Shown here: positions 7,091 to 14,849 of the stretch, in pieces
Layout of the letters: the number at the start of each line of letters is the position of its first letter
Numbering within the stretch: the first letter of the stretch is position 1
DNA from: CAYGZC01 sp964354225
GTDB taxonomy: Bacteria > Bacteroidota > Ignavibacteria > UBA10030 > SZUA-254
Length of the DNA: 18,543 nucleotides
Assembly: GCA_964354225.1 (NCBI GenBank)
Contig: CAYGZC010000211.1
Location: 1 to 18,543 of the forward strand
Direction: 5' to 3'
Notes under the pieces: generated by a model
Databases searched by the model: none
What the model was told of the DNA's origin: nothing
What the model saw: only the letters and a program-made list of their open reading frames with translations
Translations under genes and position numbers: made by a program

Positions 7091-7579
7091 TTATAGTGAC
7101 TGTTTCAATTTTCTGTAAGTTTCCCTCATATCTTCGGAGATCATTTTTGTATCGGCAAGGATAGGCAAAAAATTTGTGTCACCGCTCCACCTAGGAACTA
7201 TATGAAAATGTACATGCTGATCAATACCGGCACCAGCCGTCCTTCCGATGTTTGACCCTATGTTGAAACCATCAGGATGCGATATGCTTTGAATTACTTT
7301 GATCATTTTTTTAATAAGCACCATGCTCTCGGTTGTTTCCTCTTCCGATAAATCAATAATCGATGGAACATGACGATATGGTACGATCATCAAATGCCCG
7401 CTGTTGTATGGATATAGGTTCATAATAACGAAACAAAAGTTACTACGAATCAATATAAAGTTGTTTTCATCCTGCTGTTCTTTTGAAGCTTTACAGAACA
7501 CACATTCTTCTATATCTTCTTTCGACTGAGAAAAGGACTCAATATATTTCGAGCGCCAGGGAGAATGTAATCTTTCCAT
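7091..7579 (-). CDS. HIT (histidine triad) family nucleotide hydrolase or phosphorylase
   Basis: 162 residues, normal for the branch of the HIT superfamily that acts on dinucleoside polyphosphates or nucleotide adducts in the cytoplasm. The triad is QHVHFHIV (121-128), with His124 as the expected nucleophile. The substrate-pocket segment NLYPYNSGHLMIVPYRH (54-70) and the opening ERLHSPWRSKYI are typical of AP4A-phosphorylase-like bacterial members. C26-x2-C29 together with His70 may form the structural zinc site seen in some relatives. It lies 102 bp downstream of the EF-G paralogue, behind that gene's terminator, so it probably has its own promoter. The true substrate cannot be told from sequence. 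Confidence 0.88.
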   Translation of the reverse strand: MERLHSPWRSKYIESFSQSKEDIEECVFCKASKEQQDENNFILIRSNFCFVIMNLYPYNSGHLMIVPYRHVPSIIDLSEEETTESMVLIKKMIKVIQSISHPDGFNIGSNIGRTAGAGIDQHVHFHIVPRWSGDTNFLPILADTKMISEDMRETYRKLKQSL

Positions 7580-7620
7580 ACCTATATTCGCTAATATCCG
7601 AATTGTTCTTGTGTAAAACT

Positions 7621-7656
7621 AAACGAAGCAACCTTAAATGTTAGATTGCTTCGTTT
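7621..7656 (-). terminator. Rho-independent terminator of the EF-G paralogue
   Basis: AAACGAAGCAA (7621-7631) pairs perfectly with TTGCTTCGTTT (7646-7656) around a 14-nt loop. Read on the minus strand it ends CGTTTAGTTTT. It starts 25 bp past the stop codon at 7682. Confidence 0.75.
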
Positions 7657-7681
7657 CATTATAAACATCTCATTTGGTAAA

Positions 7682-9784
7682 TTATGCTTCTTCTTCAACT
7701 TTATGTTTCGCATGTTCGGCAATTATCTTATCAGCAACTTCACGTGGCATCTCTTCATAGTGATCGAATTTTTGCCTGTGAATTCCTCTCCCTTGTGACA
7801 TCGAACGGAGAGTTGTGGAATATCGGAAAAGTTCCTTCAATGGCACGAGCGCCTTAATAATCTGGCGTGGACCTTCCGAGTCCATGCCTAATATCTTTCC
7901 TCGCCGGCTCGATATATCGCCCATAACAACTCCCATATAATCTTCAGGTACCGTAACTTGTATTTCATAGATGGGCTCGAGCAGAATTGGTTTTGCTTCA
8001 ATGAACCCTTTCTTGAACGACATCCTGCCAGCAATCTTAAAAGAATTTTCATCTGAATCAACATCGTGATATGAGCCATCGAACAAGGTCACTTTAACAT
8101 CAACGACTTTATACCCAGCGATAACTCCGGATTGCATTGATTCGATAATACCCTTCTCAACAGCGGGAACAAAACGACCCGGAACAACGCCTCCAACAAT
8201 TGCATCTTCAAATTCAAATCCACCGCCGCGCGGCAATGGTTCGAGCTTAATCCACACATGACCGAACTGCCCGCGACCTCCGGATTGTTTTTTATGTTTA
8301 TACTCAACCTCGTTGGCACGTCCGCGAATTGTTTCACGATATGCTATTTTCGGCTCTATCATATCAACTTCAACACCGTACTTTGCTTTTAGTCGCTTTA
8401 CAATGATATCAAGATGAAGCTCACCCTGGCCACTGATAACTGTCTGCCGTATTTCTGGATCAACTTTCATTATAAAGGTTGGATCTTCTTCGTGTAAGCC
8501 ATGTAAACCATTAGCAATCTTATCCTCGTCGCCTTTAGCTTTGGCAACAATCGCCATGCTTATTACCGGCTCAGTAAATGGAATCGGTGGAAATGTAATA
8601 GAGAGAGCTTTACTACTTAATGTGTGGTTAGTATGTGTGTCTTTTAATTTTACAACAGCACCAATGTCTCCCGCCAATATTTTACCCGCTTCTTTTCTTT
8701 CCTTTCCGTTCATCACGAATAACTGTGACATTCGCTCACTTTTGTTGTTCGAATTATTGATAAAGTCCAGACCAGGCGTAATTGTTCCAGAATATACTCT
8801 GAAAAAAGAAAGCTCTCCAACGTGCGGCTCTGATACGGTTTTAAAAACAAAAAATGCCGGTTTACCGTTAGCATCACACTTTAAATTAACTTGATTTCCA
8901 TTACTTCCTCCGGTAAGAGTTGCAACGGCTGGCTCAACTTCAATTGGATTAGGGCAGAAATCAATAATAAAATCCATCAAAGAAGCGACACCGATATTAT
9001 GTGAACCTGCAGAACAGAGAAGCGGGAATAATTTCCGAGTGCGGATACCATATTTTATTCCATCCTTAAGTTCTTTCGCGGTTAATGTTCCATTGTTGAA
9101 AAATATATCGAGCAGTTTCTCATCTGTTTCAGCAACCTGCTCGATGAGCTGCTCACGCATGGTATCAACTTTAGATTTCAATTCTGCCGGAATATCTGCC
9201 TCTGTATATTTTCCTTTTCCATCGCGTGTAAATTTTAACACCTTCATACGAAGGATATCGATTATCGATTCAAATGCTAATCCCTGATCGAGTGGAAATT
9301 GAATCGGGATAAGCTCGTGGGTAAACCTTTCTCTCGCGGCTGCGACAACCTTCTCAAAATCTGCATTCTCATTGTCCAGTTTGTTGACAACGAAGATTGT
9401 GCTATTTTTGAGATCCTTTGTATATTGCCACACAATTTCTGTCCCAACTTCAAGACCTTCAACTGCTTTCAAAAAAACAATCGCCGTGTCGGCAACACGT
9501 AAACCAGCTTTTACCTCACCTGTAAAATCAGTGTACCCGGGCGTATCTAGTATATTTAATTTTGTACCTTTCCAATCGCAAAATAGTAATGAGGTGTTGA
9601 TAGAAATCTGGCGTTCGATCTCATCGGTATGATAATCGGACACTGTGTTGCCCTCTTCAACTTTCCCAAAACGAGTTGTAGTCCCTGCAGTAAACAGACA
9701 TCCTTCGGCAAGAGATGTTTTGCCGGCACCTCCATGACCGATAAATGTAATATTACGAATACTATCTGCAGAATATTCCTTCAT
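7682..9784 (-). CDS. fusA2: Elongation factor G paralogue (EF-G2-like) with Tyr for catalytic His
   Basis: 700 residues, full EF-G length with all domains. The GTPase motifs are G1 GHGGAGKTS (16-24), switch I RQISI (58-62), G3 DTPGYTDF (80-87), G4 NKLD (134-137) and a G5-like SAGSHNIGV. Canonical EF-G has AHIDAGKTT and DTPGH; here the His needed for GTP hydrolysis is Tyr84. This G1/G3 pair marks the EF-G2/EF-G-like group, not the housekeeping factor. A Bacteroides EF-G2 has been reported to translocate ribosomes without GTP hydrolysis, so a slow or starvation-time translation factor is a reasonable inference. No rpsL, rpsG or tuf lies nearby, as expected for a stand-alone paralogue. AAGGAG lies about 11 nt before the ATG. 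Confidence 0.9.
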   Translation of the reverse strand: MKEYSADSIRNITFIGHGGAGKTSLAEGCLFTAGTTTRFGKVEEGNTVSDYHTDEIERQISINTSLLFCDWKGTKLNILDTPGYTDFTGEVKAGLRVADTAIVFLKAVEGLEVGTEIVWQYTKDLKNSTIFVVNKLDNENADFEKVVAAARERFTHELIPIQFPLDQGLAFESIIDILRMKVLKFTRDGKGKYTEADIPAELKSKVDTMREQLIEQVAETDEKLLDIFFNNGTLTAKELKDGIKYGIRTRKLFPLLCSAGSHNIGVASLMDFIIDFCPNPIEVEPAVATLTGGSNGNQVNLKCDANGKPAFFVFKTVSEPHVGELSFFRVYSGTITPGLDFINNSNNKSERMSQLFVMNGKERKEAGKILAGDIGAVVKLKDTHTNHTLSSKALSITFPPIPFTEPVISMAIVAKAKGDEDKIANGLHGLHEEDPTFIMKVDPEIRQTVISGQGELHLDIIVKRLKAKYGVEVDMIEPKIAYRETIRGRANEVEYKHKKQSGGRGQFGHVWIKLEPLPRGGGFEFEDAIVGGVVPGRFVPAVEKGIIESMQSGVIAGYKVVDVKVTLFDGSYHDVDSDENSFKIAGRMSFKKGFIEAKPILLEPIYEIQVTVPEDYMGVVMGDISSRRGKILGMDSEGPRQIIKALVPLKELFRYSTTLRSMSQGRGIHRQKFDHYEEMPREVADKIIAEHAKHKVEEEA

Positions 9785-9864
9785 AAATAAAAATTCTCCT
9801 TAACATGATATAAAGCATAAAACAACATGCAGAATGATTCAGTATTCAATCTTCGATCGATATC

Positions 9865-9899
9865 CATCCTGGGTAAACGCACGCAGGATGCACCATCCT
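9865..9899 (-). promoter_or_regulatory. Alternative hairpins upstream of the EF-G paralogue
   Basis: Within the 158-bp gap before the EF-G2-like gene, CAGGATG (9884-9890) can pair either with CATCCTG (9865-9871) or, as AGGATG (9885-9890), with CATCCT (9894-9899). The two hairpins exclude each other. It could be an attenuator-like switch, or a degenerate terminator for the DUF948 gene that ends at 9943. Confidence 0.35.
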
Positions 9900-9942
9900 C
9901 CGATGTTGTGCATAATGAATTGATAGATAAAAACTTTTTATA

Positions 9943-10329
9943 CTATTCTCGTAACCGAGCAATTAATGTACGCATACCTTTAAAGACCGCTGCAATCATA
10001 CCGATAGATTCCATCACGGGTTCTTCAATTCTACTCTGTACCTGACGCTCGAAGGAAACAATGCTGTCTGCAATTTCTTTCATCGATTGAATAGAACTTT
10101 TCACCAGCTCAACTTGTTCGTCGATATTTTCTGTAACCCGACGGATTTTATCGGTAATGGCTTCAAGGTTGTTCATTACAGGAACTATTTTTGCACTTAT
10201 CTCTTTAACGTCACTCTCGACAACGGTCAGAATATTCTTTACTCGCGACAGAAGTGTCAGCAAGTAAACGCAAAGGATCGTTAATGCAATGAATGCTATA
10301 ATTTGAACCACAACAAGAAAATATTCCAT
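9943..10329 (-). CDS. DUF948-type membrane-anchored coiled-coil protein (YtxG-like)
   Basis: 128 residues: one N-terminal membrane helix (about 5-26) followed by a long amphipathic helical region rich in V, I, E and K at heptad-like spacing (30-105), with a short basic tail. That layout is typical of DUF948 proteins, known as YtxG in Bacillus and usually linked to general stress. The helical part probably lies in the cytoplasm along the membrane. It is 30 bp downstream of the YtxH-like gene, the usual pairing for this family, which supports the call more than the sequence alone does. Function is not established. Confidence 0.75.
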   Translation of the reverse strand: MEYFLVVVQIIAFIALTILCVYLLTLLSRVKNILTVVESDVKEISAKIVPVMNNLEAITDKIRRVTENIDEQVELVKSSIQSMKEIADSIVSFERQVQSRIEEPVMESIGMIAAVFKGMRTLIARLRE

Positions 10330-10359
10330 ATTTATCTTTTACCTTTCTTGTTACGATGG

Positions 10360-10755
10360 CTATTGAACATCTCGGTTTTTCTCGCTCTTATATGCATCGA
10401 CTCCGGCTCGGAATGCTGCTTTTACTTTTCCACCCTCAGTAGTAGCACGTTCGCGAATTCCTGAAAGCACTTTCTCAGCATCATCGAGGATATGCTCGGC
10501 TTTTTCCTTCGTCTCCGTAACTAACTGCTCTGAACGACTTTTCCCTTGATTAATTAACTCCTTCCCTTTTGTAGTTGCAGCTTTTATGTATTCGGTGGCG
10601 TCTTCTGCTAAGTTGCTCGCTTTCTTCTTTATATCGGAGCGCAACTCTTTCCCCGGTTTTGGGGCATACAATAAGGCAATCACCCCGCCAATTACACCTC
10701 CAGCTAAGAATCCGATGATAAGTCCTTTAGCCATTCCATTTTTTTCTTCTGCCAT
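10360..10755 (-). CDS. YtxH domain-containing stress protein
   Basis: 131 residues. A glycine-rich membrane helix (10-29, GLIIGFLAGGVIGGVIALLY) is followed by the family signature APKPGKELR and then a long helical region of Ala/Lys/Glu repeats that resembles LEA-like or apolipoprotein-like stress proteins. It is probably anchored in the inner membrane with the helix in the cytoplasm. GGAGG sits 5 nt before the ATG, a strong ribosome site. It is the first gene of a two-gene unit with the DUF948 protein. No specific substrate or partner is known. Confidence 0.85.
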   Translation of the reverse strand: MAEEKNGMAKGLIIGFLAGGVIGGVIALLYAPKPGKELRSDIKKKASNLAEDATEYIKAATTKGKELINQGKSRSEQLVTETKEKAEHILDDAEKVLSGIRERATTEGGKVKAAFRAGVDAYKSEKNRDVQ

Positions 10756-10828
10756 AAATCCTCCAATATTATTTGGGAGTATCTAATAGTGAATTGTGAA
10801 TTAAATTACCAATAATAAATATAAAAAT

Positions 10829-10845
10829 CAAGTATTTATACTTGG
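10829..10845 (-). other. Small inverted repeat between the divergent YtxH and membrane-protein genes
   Basis: CAAGTA-TTTA-TACTTG lies in the AT-rich intergenic stretch between two divergent genes. On the minus strand it is followed by ATTTTTATATT, so it could end stray transcripts or bind a regulator. Coordinates are good to a base or two. Confidence 0.35.
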
Positions 10846-10903
10846 CAATAAAGAGTTGGCAGAACTCCATCCAAAAATATTGATTATAATAATTGAAATC
10901 CGT

Positions 10904-10932
10904 TTGCATTTCATTCAAAGAAATTATATAAT
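10904..10932 (+). promoter_or_regulatory. Sigma-70 promoter of the plus-strand membrane-protein gene
   Basis: TTGCAT (10904-10909) and TATAAT (10927-10932) are separated by 17 bp. The start codon at 10974 is about 35 nt from the expected transcription start. Confidence 0.65.
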
Positions 10933-10973
10933 CAATTCACTATTCTATTATTTCATTTATTGTCATTAGGTCT

Positions 10974-12101
10974 ATGTGGAAAACAACTGAAGGCAGCACG
11001 GGGAGGTTAATCCAACTTTGTATCGGCTACTTTTTCCTTTATATATTCTTTCTTGTAGCATCTAAATATTTCACTGATTACCTTGTCCAAGGGATAGCCG
11101 ATCCTGTTGTTTTGAAAGAAATGAAAACCAAGATGAATGTTGAATTTCTAGTATACAGCACGATCGGTGGAAATCTACTATGCCTTATAATCGTCTTTGC
11201 TTTTAGGTGGTACAAGCTGAAATCGAACAACTTCATCAAGTTCGCCGGGATGAAAATTCCCTCGGAACTTCTCTATATCATTCCATCAGGAATTTGTACG
11301 GCAATTGTTATACCAACTACAACCTTAATGTACACGCTTCCAATTACAGTGATGGTAGCTATGGTAATTATGCGCGGGAGTATTATTGTAATCAGCCGAA
11401 TTGTTGATGCCATTCAAATCAGAAAAGGTATTTTGAAGAAGAAGGTTTATTTCCAAGAAGAGATGGGTGTCGTATTTGCTATACTTGCGGTCGGCGTTCA
11501 ATTATTTTTTGAAAGAGGAAATGCACAATTTGATTTTATTAGTTATACTCCTGCAGTTGTCATCCTTTCAAGTTACATAATCGCATATTTCATTCGTTTA
11601 TATATCATGAATTATTATAGAAACACACGTGCCAAAGGAGTACCACAGGACAACAAGGGATTTTTTTCTATCGAGCAAATCACCGCTGGAGTTGTATTAC
11701 TTTTGGTCGGACTCGGACTTTACCACTTAACCAATTCAGATGTAAAACAAATTGTTCTTTTTAAGGAATCATTCATTACGCCCTCGATGCACTGGCGATG
11801 GGAAGTTATTGCTGGAGTGTTCTTCGGTGCTCAGGCGTTTTTGTCAGTTTTCCTTTTTATGTTTAAAGGTAGAACGGCGACGTTCTCCGGTTTGGTAAAC
11901 CGACTCACATCATTAATTGCTGGAACAGCTTCAACACTTATTGTCTACTTTGCACTTGGCGGAAAATTCCCTGAACAAAAAGACTGGGTATCACTTGTGT
12001 TTATTTTTATTGCTGTCGGATTTCTTTCAGTTGCTGAAAGAAGACGAGCGAAAGAGTTGATTGATGCACGCGAAATCGAGCTTGCACCACCGAGGGCTTA
12101 G
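10974..12101 (+). CDS. Polytopic membrane protein, possibly DMT/EamA-like transporter
   Basis: 375 residues with about ten predicted membrane helices, near 13-31, 58-78, 94-114, 118-140, 163-180, 191-212, 236-254, 277-298, 308-328 and 336-355. The C-terminal tail is charged. Ten helices split by a central hydrophilic stretch (213-235) suggests the 5+5 plan of drug/metabolite transporters, including the nucleotide-sugar and EamA groups, but I see no diagnostic motif. It is the only plus-strand gene here and has its own promoter and terminator hairpin, so it is a single-gene unit. Substrate unknown. Confidence 0.65.
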   Translation: MWKTTEGSTGRLIQLCIGYFFLYIFFLVASKYFTDYLVQGIADPVVLKEMKTKMNVEFLVYSTIGGNLLCLIIVFAFRWYKLKSNNFIKFAGMKIPSELLYIIPSGICTAIVIPTTTLMYTLPITVMVAMVIMRGSIIVISRIVDAIQIRKGILKKKVYFQEEMGVVFAILAVGVQLFFERGNAQFDFISYTPAVVILSSYIIAYFIRLYIMNYYRNTRAKGVPQDNKGFFSIEQITAGVVLLLVGLGLYHLTNSDVKQIVLFKESFITPSMHWRWEVIAGVFFGAQAFLSVFLFMFKGRTATFSGLVNRLTSLIAGTASTLIVYFALGGKFPEQKDWVSLVFIFIAVGFLSVAERRRAKELIDAREIELAPPRA

Positions 12102-12107
12102 ACAGAT

Positions 12108-12149
12108 TTCCGATATCTGAATCCGTTTAAGGTCCGTAAGATATCGGAA
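12108..12149. terminator. Hairpin between convergent genes
   Basis: TTCCGATATCT (12108-12118) pairs perfectly with AGATATCGGAA (12139-12149) around a 20-nt loop, 6 bp after the plus-strand stop codon. It lies between convergent genes and could end both transcripts. No U tract follows directly; TTGTTTTTCT comes about 20 nt later on the plus strand. Confidence 0.5.
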
Positions 12150-12207
12150 GCTTTACTTGGCGGGATTGTTTTTCTCTATCATCATCAATCATCAATCTTA
12201 CACCATT

Positions 12208-12921
12208 TTATCTTTTAATATTCCCAAATAATTTAGACGTAGCTTTCTCCAACTCGTTTCCAAGTTTTATCGGATCGTCAGTCTTCTCCGGCTCATTCTC
12301 AAACACGGCATACGGTACCTTGTATCCTTTAATGTCGATATATTTCGGATTCTTCGCTACGAGTTTGTCCCAGTCGTTCGTCTTGTAGTAATATTCCATT
12401 TTTTCATCAGGTAAGGAATGATACAAAATGGAATCTTCCATTCCCGGTCTCGCACGCCGCCGATTCTTCCTGACCGACTCCTCGTATGAAACTTTGATAT
12501 AAATGATTCCCGCTCTTTTGAGCACTGCTTCATGAAGAAATGAAAAAGCCTCAGCGAAACCGTTCTCACCACCACGGGCAAACTCTACCAGAGCAGTCGT
12601 CTTGTTATGATAACCCGGATTAACAGCAAGCTTTTTTCTGTAAGCAAGATTTATACGCTCAATATATAGATTCCAGATAAAAGGATCTTTAAACCAATAC
12701 TTCTCATCTGACCAAACACGTGGTTTTCCATGGCGTGAGAGAATGTCGTCTATCTCAAACGTTTCCCAAACATACACGAAATCATCTATTTCTTCAAACT
12801 CGCCGATGTGGAATCGCTGAGAGCGTTCTGTCACACGAGATTTTTTCAGAAAGTCGATTACCTCCGATTTTCCCGCCGCAGGCCTGCCGATTAAAATGAT
12901 TACATCAAAATTGTTATTCAT
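12208..12921 (-). CDS. P-loop kinase/NTPase-like protein of unknown substrate
   Basis: 237 residues, cytoplasmic. The N-terminus is beta strand IILI, then the Walker A loop GRPAAGKSE (12-20), as in small nucleotide or sugar kinases. A basic stretch KNRRRARPGMEDSIL (171-185) after strand IIYIKVSYEES could be a lid with arginine fingers, and SLPDEKMEYYYKTNDWDKL follows it. The protein does not match a named kinase that I can identify. It is 19 bp downstream of the 5'-nucleotidase and probably on one mRNA, with AAGGA before its ATG. A role in nucleotide or sugar phosphate handling is inferred from that pairing only. Confidence 0.6.
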   Translation of the reverse strand: MNNNFDVIILIGRPAAGKSEVIDFLKKSRVTERSQRFHIGEFEEIDDFVYVWETFEIDDILSRHGKPRVWSDEKYWFKDPFIWNLYIERINLAYRKKLAVNPGYHNKTTALVEFARGGENGFAEAFSFLHEAVLKRAGIIYIKVSYEESVRKNRRRARPGMEDSILYHSLPDEKMEYYYKTNDWDKLVAKNPKYIDIKGYKVPYAVFENEPEKTDDPIKLGNELEKATSKLFGNIKR

Positions 12922-12940
12922 TGTTAATCCTTAATATTCA

Positions 12941-14461
12941 TTATTGAATTTCCTGAAAACGATTTTCTAATTGACCTTTAACAAGTTTATCTCGCTTCAC
13001 TTTATCAACAAGTGTCTGATATAATAATATAGATGAGGTTGTGACATTCGATGGTACCATTTCGAGATACCGAGATCCTTGATTGACTACATAATCTATT
13101 GTGCCACAGGTGTAAATTTTATCAGCTTGCACCTCATTACCTCCAACCGTCAACGAAACAACCTCTCCTTTTCCATCGACACGCTTCCATGCACATTTGA
13201 TGCCTGAAAGATCAAGCGATGTCCGTCCATTGATAATTGAATTAACATAACGCTGAGCAAGATCACGAACCTCTTTACCAGTCAATGGAAACGTACAGAT
13301 ATAATTTCGAAATGGTGATATCTCAAACAAATCAACTTTCTTGATATCTCCAGCCAGAATATCCTTGCGAATACCACTGCTGTTCGTCAGCGCAAAATCA
13401 GCACCCGCGCCTTCACGGATTGCATCCGCAATGAAATGACCGATTATGCTTTCACCGCTCCGCGAACGTTTCAAATCAACTTCGGCTTTCCCTATAACTT
13501 CTGCATATTCTTTATCAATCCTAGTTTTAAATTCGTTCACGAATTTCGAAAGATCACTTTCTGGGTACTGCGGCTTCACCCACAGCGTATGAAGTTTCCC
13601 ATTGAAAGCAGTAACTTTATCATTTTCAACTGTTAGCTCCAGCTCGCCAAGATTCTCACAATACGAGCCAGCCTGAGCAATTAGAACGCCGTTTACAATT
13701 TTAGGTGTTTTCAACCGTGTGTGACTGTGCGATCCAATAATAACATCGAGATTATGGACATTCGCTGCCAACACAGAATCATCATCTACACCTTCATGTG
13801 TCAGCGCGATTATAAGATCGGTCTCCCCGTCAATCTTGTCAATTAGTCCTTGTAAAGTTTCGAGAACGGGAAGCACTTTCAATCCTTTAAGATTGTTCGT
13901 GTTTGTTAATTCGAATAATGAACTCGACATGATGCCGATGATTCCAACCCGCATACCATCTTTAGCGAGGATGATATACTCCTTGTTGTTGAGTGGAAAT
14001 TTATTTAGTGTATCAACAAGATTGGCACTCACTGTCGGAAATTTTGCTATCTGCGTAAGTTTGCGGAGATTATCTTGCGAGATATCCAAATCGTGATTTC
14101 CAATCGTCCACGCCTCGTAACCAATCATGTTCATCATCTCGAACAAAGCACCGCCGAATGTTTCTTTGTACTCCATTTCGGCTATCGGATTTCCCGTCAT
14201 TACATCACCGCCATCAAGGAGAAGAGTATTTCCTTTTGCTTTACGCAAACTATCAACAAACCGATTTAGCTCTAAAAATCCTCCAACCATCGGCTTGGGC
14301 TCCGCTTTGATCCATCCCGCTTCATGATGCAAGAATGATGCGTGCATATCATTGGTGTGAATAATTGTAATTGTTTGGGGTTGCGCACAGACGAATGAAA
14401 AATTGCACACAGCAAACAGCAAAACTATGTAACGGGCTAAACGAACAAAAAAAGATTTCAT
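12941..14461 (-). CDS. Secreted 5'-nucleotidase / UshA-like metallophosphoesterase
   Basis: 506 residues. A signal peptide (1-26, cut after FVCA) sends it to the periplasm. The calcineurin-like metallophosphatase domain shows HTNDMH (35-40), DGGDVMTG (83-90), GNHDLD (121-126), LTHEG (220-224) and GSHSHT (243-248), which together supply the two-metal site. The C-terminal 5'-nucleotidase domain (about 320-480) shows NSSGIRKDI (370-377) and the substrate-domain FPLTGKEV (391-398). It should strip phosphate from extracellular nucleotides so that the nucleoside can be taken up. Length is normal for the family. First gene of a likely two-gene unit with the P-loop protein. The ribosome site is weak. 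UDP-sugar hydrolase or 2',3'-cyclic phosphodiesterase activity cannot be excluded. Confidence 0.9.
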   Translation of the reverse strand: MKSFFVRLARYIVLLFAVCNFSFVCAQPQTITIIHTNDMHASFLHHEAGWIKAEPKPMVGGFLELNRFVDSLRKAKGNTLLLDGGDVMTGNPIAEMEYKETFGGALFEMMNMIGYEAWTIGNHDLDISQDNLRKLTQIAKFPTVSANLVDTLNKFPLNNKEYIILAKDGMRVGIIGIMSSSLFELTNTNNLKGLKVLPVLETLQGLIDKIDGETDLIIALTHEGVDDDSVLAANVHNLDVIIGSHSHTRLKTPKIVNGVLIAQAGSYCENLGELELTVENDKVTAFNGKLHTLWVKPQYPESDLSKFVNEFKTRIDKEYAEVIGKAEVDLKRSRSGESIIGHFIADAIREGAGADFALTNSSGIRKDILAGDIKKVDLFEISPFRNYICTFPLTGKEVRDLAQRYVNSIINGRTSLDLSGIKCAWKRVDGKGEVVSLTVGGNEVQADKIYTCGTIDYVVNQGSRYLEMVPSNVTTSSILLYQTLVDKVKRDKLVKGQLENRFQEIQ

Positions 14462-14527
14462 ACGATACTTTGTCGATAATGGACAGTGAATTTTCTAATG
14501 AATTGTAAAAATAGTGGAAGATAATGA

Positions 14528-14678
14528 TGAGGCTGTCCTAAAAGTGAAGAAACGCGTCATTCCGTCTCGCTCAGAGAGGAGGATCGGAATCTATACCTTG
14601 CAAACGAGCTTGCTTTGCATAGATGCTGATCCCGCTGAAAACGGGACAGAATGACGCGGGACTTTTTAGACAGCCTCA
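14528..14678. repeat. MITE-like multi-hairpin repeat with 10-bp terminal inverted repeats
   Basis: Perfect terminal repeats TGAGGCTGTC (14528-14537) and GACAGCCTCA (14669-14678) continue imperfectly inward (TAAAAGT with ACTTTTTA, then GCGTCATT with AATGACGC). Inside are three smaller stems: ATTCCG/CGGAAT (14559-14564, 14585-14590), GCAAA/TTTGC around 14600-14618, and CCCG/CGGG (14631-14634, 14642-14645). It carries no ORF. The inner part shares its layout with the repeat at 658-730. It starts 10 bp past the stop of the bS22-like gene and may end that transcript. Confidence 0.7.
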
Positions 14679-14688
14679 ATACATCTCA

Positions 14689-14784
14689 TTATCGATTTTT
14701 CTTCTTGTGTCTCATTTTTCTCAAACGTTTTTTTCGCTTGTGAGTCGCCATTTTCCTTCTCAAGCGCTTTTTACCACTTGGCAT
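14689..14784 (-). CDS. Small ribosomal protein, AURKAIP1/COX24 domain (bS22/mS38-like), 31 residues
   Basis: On the minus strand the ATG at 14784 opens a 31-codon frame starting MPSGKKRLRRKMATHK and ending RKMRHKKKNR. About two thirds of the residues are Lys, Arg or His. This is the signature of the AURKAIP1/COX24-domain proteins (bS22 in actinobacterial ribosomes, mS38 in mitochondria) that sit on the small subunit near the decoding site. GAGG lies 6 nt before the ATG. It is 65 bp downstream of the HU/IHF gene. It is easily missed because it is shorter than usual ORF cut-offs. Confidence 0.88.
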   Translation of the reverse strand: MPSGKKRLRRKMATHKRKKRLRKMRHKKKNR

Positions 14785-14849
14785 AGATTCCTCTTTTATA
14801 TGTTGTTAGTTGATATTTGAACACGAATCAAGTTAAACTATCTTTCGAT

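Noticed and set aside
14785..14849. Separate promoter for the bS22-like gene
   Set aside because: A TATAAA lies near its ribosome site, but no -35 box is found at acceptable spacing. Cotranscription with the HU/IHF gene is simpler.
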